Positions 23,637-27,908 of a stretch of DNA of 27,908 nt are shown one piece after another (within the stretch, counting starts at the first letter, position 1; each line of letters opens with the position of its first letter). The notes beneath the pieces were generated by a model. It saw only the letters and a program-made list of their open reading frames with translations, made no database searches and was not told where the DNA came from. The stretch comes from JANXSF01 sp043745195 (lineage in GTDB: Bacteria; Acidobacteriota; Terriglobia; Bryobacterales; Bryobacteraceae), in assembly GCA_043745195.1 (NCBI GenBank), contig JAYTTF010000091.1, forward strand, positions 1 through 27,908. The letters run 5' to 3'. Position numbers and translations under genes: made by a program.

Positions 23637-26600
23637 ATGAAGCTAAAGTTTAAGCAACAGGCATTCCAGACCGATGCAGTGATGGCAGTGGTGGATTGTT
23701 TCCAGGGCCAGCCACTGGGCGGCGGCGTGGTCTATCGGGTCGATCCCGGGCGCGAGCGCAACCCCGCCCAGCAGACCTTACCGAACGTTGAGTACACCGG
23801 CTTCAAGAACAGTGATCTGGCCATTCCACACGCGGAAGTGCTGAAGAACCTGCAAGCGATTCAGCAGGGCCAGAACTTAACAATGTCTGAGGCGCTGAAA
23901 CGAACTGCCGTGTGTGACTTCAATCTCGACGTGGAGATGGAGACCGGCACAGGCAAGACCTACTGCTACATCAAGACGATGTTCGAGCTTAATAAGCGCT
24001 ACGGTTGGAGCAAGTTCATCGTCGTTGTGCCGAGCATCGCCATTCGTGAGGGTGTCTCAAAATCGATCGAAATCACCGCCGAACATTTTCTGGAGCAGTA
24101 CGGCAAGCGTGCGCGCTTCTTCATTTACAACTCCAAACAACTTCATAACCTGGAGAGCTTTTCTTCGGATGCCGGGGTTAACGTGATGGTGATCAACGTC
24201 CAGGCGTTTAATGCGCGCGGCCAAGATGCGCGGCGCATCTACGAGGAACTGGACGATTTTCAATCACGCCGCCCCATCGATGTAATCTCCCGGAATCGGC
24301 CCATCCTGATTCTGGACGAGCCGCAAAAGATGGAGGGCGCGAAGACGCTGGAATCCCTGAAAGAGTTCAACCCGCTGATGGTGTTGCGCTATTCAGCGAC
24401 GCACAAGCAGGAACACAACAAGGTGTATCGCCTGGATGCGCTGGACGCTTACAACCAGAAGCTGGTGAAGAAGATTGCCGTTCGCGGAATCTCGGTGAAG
24501 GGCTTGGCGGGCACGAATGCGTACCTTTACCTGGAATCGATTGAGATCTCAACCACGAAGCCGCCGGAAGCGCGGGTGGAAATTGAGATCCGGCAGAACA
24601 CGGGCATCAAGCGTGTGCTGCGGAAGGTGGGCAAGAAGGACAACCTGTTTGATTTGTCAAAAGGACCCAATCAGTCCGCTGGGCTCGATCAGTACAAAGG
24701 GTTCGTGGTTGCGGACATCAGCGCGCTTGAAAACACCGTCAGTTTCACGAACGGCACAGTGCTTCATGCCGGTGAAGCTGCGGGGGACGTGACAGAGTCC
24801 GCGCTGCGGAGGATTCAGATTCGGGAGGCGATTCGGGCCCACTTCGAAAAGGAACAGGAGCTTTTTGCGCAAGGGCTGAAAGTGCTGACGCTGTTTTTCA
24901 TCGATGAGGTTGCTAAATACCGTTCCTACAACGAGGCGGGGGAACTCCCCGGCGAATACGCGCAGATCTTCGAGGAAGAGTACAACATTAAGTTGAATGA
25001 AATGCTGATGCTGGAGGACTCGGCCTACAACCTGTATTTGAAGGGTATTCTGACATCGGGCACGCATAACGGCTATTTTTCGATCGACAAGAAAAGCAGG
25101 CGATTGGTGAACCCGAGTACCGGCGCGCGATCCACTGAGGCGGATGATGTGGACGCCTATGACCTGATCTTGAAGGACAAGGAACGGCTGCTGTCGTTTG
25201 AAGAGCCGGTGCGATTCATCTTCTCCCACTCGGCATTGCGCGAGGGCTGGGACAACCCGAACGTCTTTGTGATCTGCACACTGAAGCACAGCGACAACAC
25301 TATTTCCAGAAGGCAGGAAGTGGGACGCGGGATGCGGCTCTCCGTGAATCAAAACGGCGACCGTATGGACGACCCGGCTACGGTGCATCAGGTGAACGTG
25401 CTCACCGTAGTGGCGAGCGAAAGCTACAAGGATTTTGTCACTGGCTTGCAACGCGATATTTCCGCCGGGCTCTCGACGCGGCCACTCAAGGCGGACGAGG
25501 CGTATTTCAACGGCAAGGTGCTCAAGACCGAGTTTACCGGCGAGACCAAGGTTACGCCGGCGATGGCGAAGGCGATCTACCGGTATCTGGTGAAGAACGA
25601 CTATACGGACGATAGCGACCGCATCACTGCCGCCTACCATGAGGCCAAGCGCGAAGGTGTGCTTGCCCCATTGCCCGCAGACTTGGCTGACTGGGCTCCC
25701 CAGATCTATCGCCTGATTGATGCGGTGTTCAGTGACGCGCAGTTACCGGAGGTGGACGACGGGCGGAAGGCGAAGCCGAATCCGTTGAACGCGAATTTCC
25801 ACAAGAAAGAGTTCCAGGAACTGTGGGGCCGCATCAACCGAAAGGCGGCATATACAGTGCACTTTGAGACGGCGGAACTGGTGGCGAAAGCGGTGGCGGC
25901 GCTGGATGCCGAACTCAAGGTTGTGCCATTGCAGTATACGGTGCAGCGCGGCGAGCAAACCGAAACCGCCAGTTATGATGCCCTCAAGAAGGGCGATGCG
26001 TTTCGGGTGCAGGAAACAAAGACAGATCATTTGAAGACCTCTGTTCATTCGGCAGTTAAGTACGATCTTATTGGCAAGCTGGCGGCGGAAACCAAATTGA
26101 CGCGCTCAACGATTGGCACGATTCTGGCGAGGATGCGCCCCACCGTCTTCAGCCAGTATCGGACGAATCCAGAGGACTTCATCCGAAAGACGGCGCAACT
26201 GGTGAACGAACAAAAGGCTACGGTGATTGTGGAGCACCTGGCTTACAACACCGTCGAAGACGCCCACGACATCGACATCTTTACCGCGAAAGGAGACTTG
26301 AGCCGAGGACTGAAGACGGATCACCATATTTACGATTACGTTTTTACAGACTCAGAAATAGAGCGGCGATTTGTCCGGGAGCTGGATACGGGAACCGACG
26401 TCGAGGTGTATGCAAAACTGCCCAGGGCCTTTTTCATTCCGACGCCCGTCGGCAACTACAACCCGGATTGGGCCATCGCCTTCAAGCAGGGTTCGGTCAA
26501 GCACATCTATTTTATCGCCGAGACGAAAGGAAGTTTGTCGTCGATGGATCTACGAAAGATCGAGGGCAGCAAGATCGAGTGCGCGCGGCGGTTCTTTGCC

Positions 26601-26672
26601 AAGATCACGTCGGATCAGGTGAAGTACGACGTGGTTGATAGCTACGCGAAGCTGATGGATCTTGTGAAGTGA
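23637..26672 (+). CDS. res: Type III restriction endonuclease, Res subunit
   Basis: 1011 residues, the usual length. It is a superfamily 2 helicase fused to a nuclease: Walker A 'METGTGKT' (K107, T108), motif II 'LDEPQKM' (D227, E228), motif III-like 'RYSATHK', and helicase domain 2 with 'ALREGWDNPNVFVICTL' and 'RRQEVGRGMRL'. The C-terminal PD-ExK nuclease has 'YNPDWAIAF' (D944) and 'AETKGS' (E962, K964). It cuts DNA about 25-27 bp from unmethylated sites after ATP-driven sliding, in complex with Mod. All motifs are intact and the frame is unbroken, so restriction is probably functional. No strong ribosome-binding site precedes the ATG. It is the last gene of the island. Confidence 0.95.
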   Translation: MKLKFKQQAFQTDAVMAVVDCFQGQPLGGGVVYRVDPGRERNPAQQTLPNVEYTGFKNSDLAIPHAEVLKNLQAIQQGQNLTMSEALKRTAVCDFNLDVEMETGTGKTYCYIKTMFELNKRYGWSKFIVVVPSIAIREGVSKSIEITAEHFLEQYGKRARFFIYNSKQLHNLESFSSDAGVNVMVINVQAFNARGQDARRIYEELDDFQSRRPIDVISRNRPILILDEPQKMEGAKTLESLKEFNPLMVLRYSATHKQEHNKVYRLDALDAYNQKLVKKIAVRGISVKGLAGTNAYLYLESIEISTTKPPEARVEIEIRQNTGIKRVLRKVGKKDNLFDLSKGPNQSAGLDQYKGFVVADISALENTVSFTNGTVLHAGEAAGDVTESALRRIQIREAIRAHFEKEQELFAQGLKVLTLFFIDEVAKYRSYNEAGELPGEYAQIFEEEYNIKLNEMLMLEDSAYNLYLKGILTSGTHNGYFSIDKKSRRLVNPSTGARSTEADDVDAYDLILKDKERLLSFEEPVRFIFSHSALREGWDNPNVFVICTLKHSDNTISRRQEVGRGMRLSVNQNGDRMDDPATVHQVNVLTVVASESYKDFVTGLQRDISAGLSTRPLKADEAYFNGKVLKTEFTGETKVTPAMAKAIYRYLVKNDYTDDSDRITAAYHEAKREGVLAPLPADLADWAPQIYRLIDAVFSDAQLPEVDDGRKAKPNPLNANFHKKEFQELWGRINRKAAYTVHFETAELVAKAVAALDAELKVVPLQYTVQRGEQTETASYDALKKGDAFRVQETKTDHLKTSVHSAVKYDLIGKLAAETKLTRSTIGTILARMRPTVFSQYRTNPEDFIRKTAQLVNEQKATVIVEHLAYNTVEDAHDIDIFTAKGDLSRGLKTDHHIYDYVFTDSEIERRFVRELDTGTDVEVYAKLPRAFFIPTPVGNYNPDWAIAFKQGSVKHIYFIAETKGSLSSMDLRKIEGSKIECARRFFAKITSDQVKYDVVDSYAKLMDLVK

Positions 26673-26891
26673 AAGGGGGGCAGAAGCCGAAAGCCGATGG
26701 TCCATCGACGGCGAGTTAATCCTCAATCCAACTCCGGGGGGAAGCGCCAGAGTGCCGGTTCTCGGGTGAGAGGCCTAATTTAACGTGTTCTGGAGCAAGA
26801 AATGAACTTCAGTCGCGGCCCGCACTGATGCCGCAGCGCACTCCCTGACCGCGTCTTAAAAAGAATGGACGCTGCAATAAACTGCGGAAAG

Positions 26892-27395
26892 TCAATCCGT
26901 AAAAATCGCCGCCAATGGAATCTCAAGGTCGCCCACCGGGTTGCGCAGGACACCATCCTTGGCTTCACGCGACCCGTCCTTCGTGTGGATCCACGCCAGA
27001 CGTGCCGCAGGGTTGATCACCCATACGCAGGCCGCGCCGAACGCCAAGTAGTCGTCGATTCGCTCCTGTGTTGCAGCGGTGAGATCCTCTGGCGACAGAA
27101 TCTCAACGGCAACTTCTGGTGGCTCCGTAAAAATGCACCCGGAAGGCTTGCCGCCACGGACAATCGTCACATCTGGAATGCGGAATCGGTCGGCCTTGAT
27201 TTGCACGCGAACTTCGACGACGGCCCAGAAACCGCGTATCTTATAAAGAACATAAGCGGCGAGCACTGTTTGTGCTGCGCCATGGCTCATCTCTCCCACA
27301 TTGCGCACCTCGAGCATGCCCTCTACATAGTCGCAATCCGGACGGTAAACCGTGCCGAGGTATTCGGAAAGCGGAACCAAGGCAGTGGTGGACAT
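26892..27395 (-). CDS. Uma2 family protein (DUF820, PD-ExK fold)
   Basis: 167 residues. Uma2 features: N-terminal 'YLGTVYRPDCDYVEGMLEVR', 'HGAAQTVLAAYV', the core 'RIPDVTIVRGG' and 'EVAVEILSPEDLTAATQERIDDYLAFGAACVWVINPAARLAWIHT'. The aspartate in 'IPDV' and the acidic residue in 'AVEIL' form the PD-ExK-like site. Family members are very numerous in cyanobacteria, Acidobacteriota and planctomycetes. They are annotated as putative endonucleases, and their biological role is unproven. A TATAAT lies just 6 bases before the ATG, so the mRNA is probably leaderless. It is encoded opposite to the R-M genes and convergent with Res; the 219 bases between hold nothing I recognise. Confidence 0.88.
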   Translation of the reverse strand: MSTTALVPLSEYLGTVYRPDCDYVEGMLEVRNVGEMSHGAAQTVLAAYVLYKIRGFWAVVEVRVQIKADRFRIPDVTIVRGGKPSGCIFTEPPEVAVEILSPEDLTAATQERIDDYLAFGAACVWVINPAARLAWIHTKDGSREAKDGVLRNPVGDLEIPLAAIFTD

Positions 27396-27401
27396 AACCG
27401 C

Positions 27402-27407
27402 ATTATA
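27402..27407 (-). promoter_or_regulatory. -10 box of the Uma2 gene, leaderless transcript likely
   Basis: TATAAT on the minus strand lies 6 bases before the ATG at 27395. Transcription would start at or next to the A of the start codon. No good -35 hexamer is seen at 16-18 bases. Confidence 0.45.
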
Positions 27408-27591
27408 ACTCCAATCAGCGAATCAAACTTCAAGTTTTAACATGACAAAACTCCAAGTCCTCGCTATCAGCCTCCTCCGATCGCTGCTCCGTTTCTTAAC
27501 CACGGCCCATTTGAGTCACAAGCCATTGTGCTAGGATTCTAAAGCACTTAACCATAGCGCCCTTCAACCCGTCTGCTATCCTGTAAACGCA

Positions 27592-27908
27592 ATGAAAACT
27601 GACGACAAACGCAAAGAAACCTCGCGCCTCAATGCGCTGAAATCCACCGGCCCCAAAACCCCCGAAGGCAAACTCCGCTCCTCCTTCAACGCCGTCACCC
27701 ACGCTGCCTACGTCCAGGAACTCATTCTCCCTGGTGAAGAACTCCCCCAGTTCCAACTCATCCTGGACGCCCACCACGATAACTGGAATCCCACCAACCC
27801 AATTGAGGAAACCTTCGTCTTTGAAATGGCCAGCACCCTTTGGCGTCTCCGCCGTCAAGCCCCAGCCGAATCAGCCTTGATCGGTATCCAAATTCAGCGC
27901 ATGTCCCG
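27592..27908 (+). CDS. TGPKTPEGK-family hypothetical protein, 3' end outside window
   Basis: The frame is open from the ATG at 27592 to the window end (105 codons). The N terminus 'RLNALKSTGPKTPEGKLRSS' and following 'NAVTHAAYVQELILPGEE', then 'PTNPIEETFVFEMASTLWRLRR', belong to a family I recall as common and multi-copy in Acidobacteriota and other soil bacteria. The function is unknown. The basic N terminus suggests nucleic-acid contact, but there is no proof. A TATCCT nine bases upstream of the ATG may be a -10 box. Confidence 0.75.
   Translation, partial: MKTDDKRKETSRLNALKSTGPKTPEGKLRSSFNAVTHAAYVQELILPGEELPQFQLILDAHHDNWNPTNPIEETFVFEMASTLWRLRRQAPAESALIGIQIQRMS

Noticed and set aside
24657..25640. 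327-codon open frame on the minus strand inside Res
   Set aside because: Shadow of the Res helicase domain; rich in His, Arg and Val as expected from reverse reading of a GC-rich gene.
26865..27440. 191-codon plus-strand open frame over the Uma2 gene
   Set aside because: The minus strand shows clear Uma2 family motifs and a -10 box; the plus frame has none.
1..27908. CRISPR array, tRNA or rRNA genes, transposase
   Set aside because: No regularly spaced repeats, cloverleaf-like sequence, rRNA stretch or DDE/serine recombinase motifs were found on reading either strand. A tool-based scan could still find a degenerate one.

Overview
The window looks like a chromosomal segment of an Acidobacteriota soil bacterium, probably near Solibacter/Bryobacter. 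The evidence is a very large TonB-dependent receptor with an N-terminal carboxypeptidase-regulatory-like domain, a protein of the 'TGPKTPEGK' family at the right edge, and the absence of phage structural or transposase genes. This taxonomic call is inference from gene content only.

Left part, 1-12027, ordinary chromosome: the C-terminal part of an SPFH/flotillin-type protein, a small metallophosphoesterase, biosynthetic arginine decarboxylase (speA), a short-chain dehydrogenase, a two-gene module (75-aa unknown plus AbiEii-like nucleotidyltransferase), a REC-PAS-GGDEF-EAL regulator with an unusual 39-residue insertion, the TonB receptor, and an alpha/beta hydrolase whose start overlaps the receptor stop by one base.

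Middle and right part, 12289-26672, a layered defence island. Its backbone is a type III restriction-modification system (Mod 21232-23118, Res 23637-26672) with genes I recall as recurrent companions: a PLD-SNF2 helicase and a DUF4391 protein. Within this backbone sit a HipA-like kinase gene followed by a HIRAN-type protein, a ParDE toxin-antitoxin pair on the opposite strand, an AvcD-like anti-phage deoxycytidylate deaminase with a small downstream gene and a strong hairpin, an orphan VapB-like antitoxin fragment, and an orphan UPF0175 antitoxin with a possible scrap of its toxin.

The island is partly decayed. The helicase gene has an in-frame amber codon at codon 604 of 1102, and the HipA-like gene has an in-frame TGA 45 codons before its natural end. 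The natural end of the HipA-like gene is marked by an ATGA overlap with the next gene. A 20-bp direct repeat flanks the antitoxin fragment inserted at the helicase 3' end. Mod, Res, the deaminase and ParDE look intact.

Right edge, 26892-27908: a Uma2-family protein on the minus strand, apparently leaderless, and the start of a TGPKTPEGK-family protein running off the window.

Most interesting points: the helicase / HipA-like kinase / HIRAN / DUF4391 block preceding the deaminase and Mod-Res genes, the two nonsense lesions, the HipA-HIRAN pair as a poorly described module, and the palindromic in-frame insertion in the GGDEF domain.
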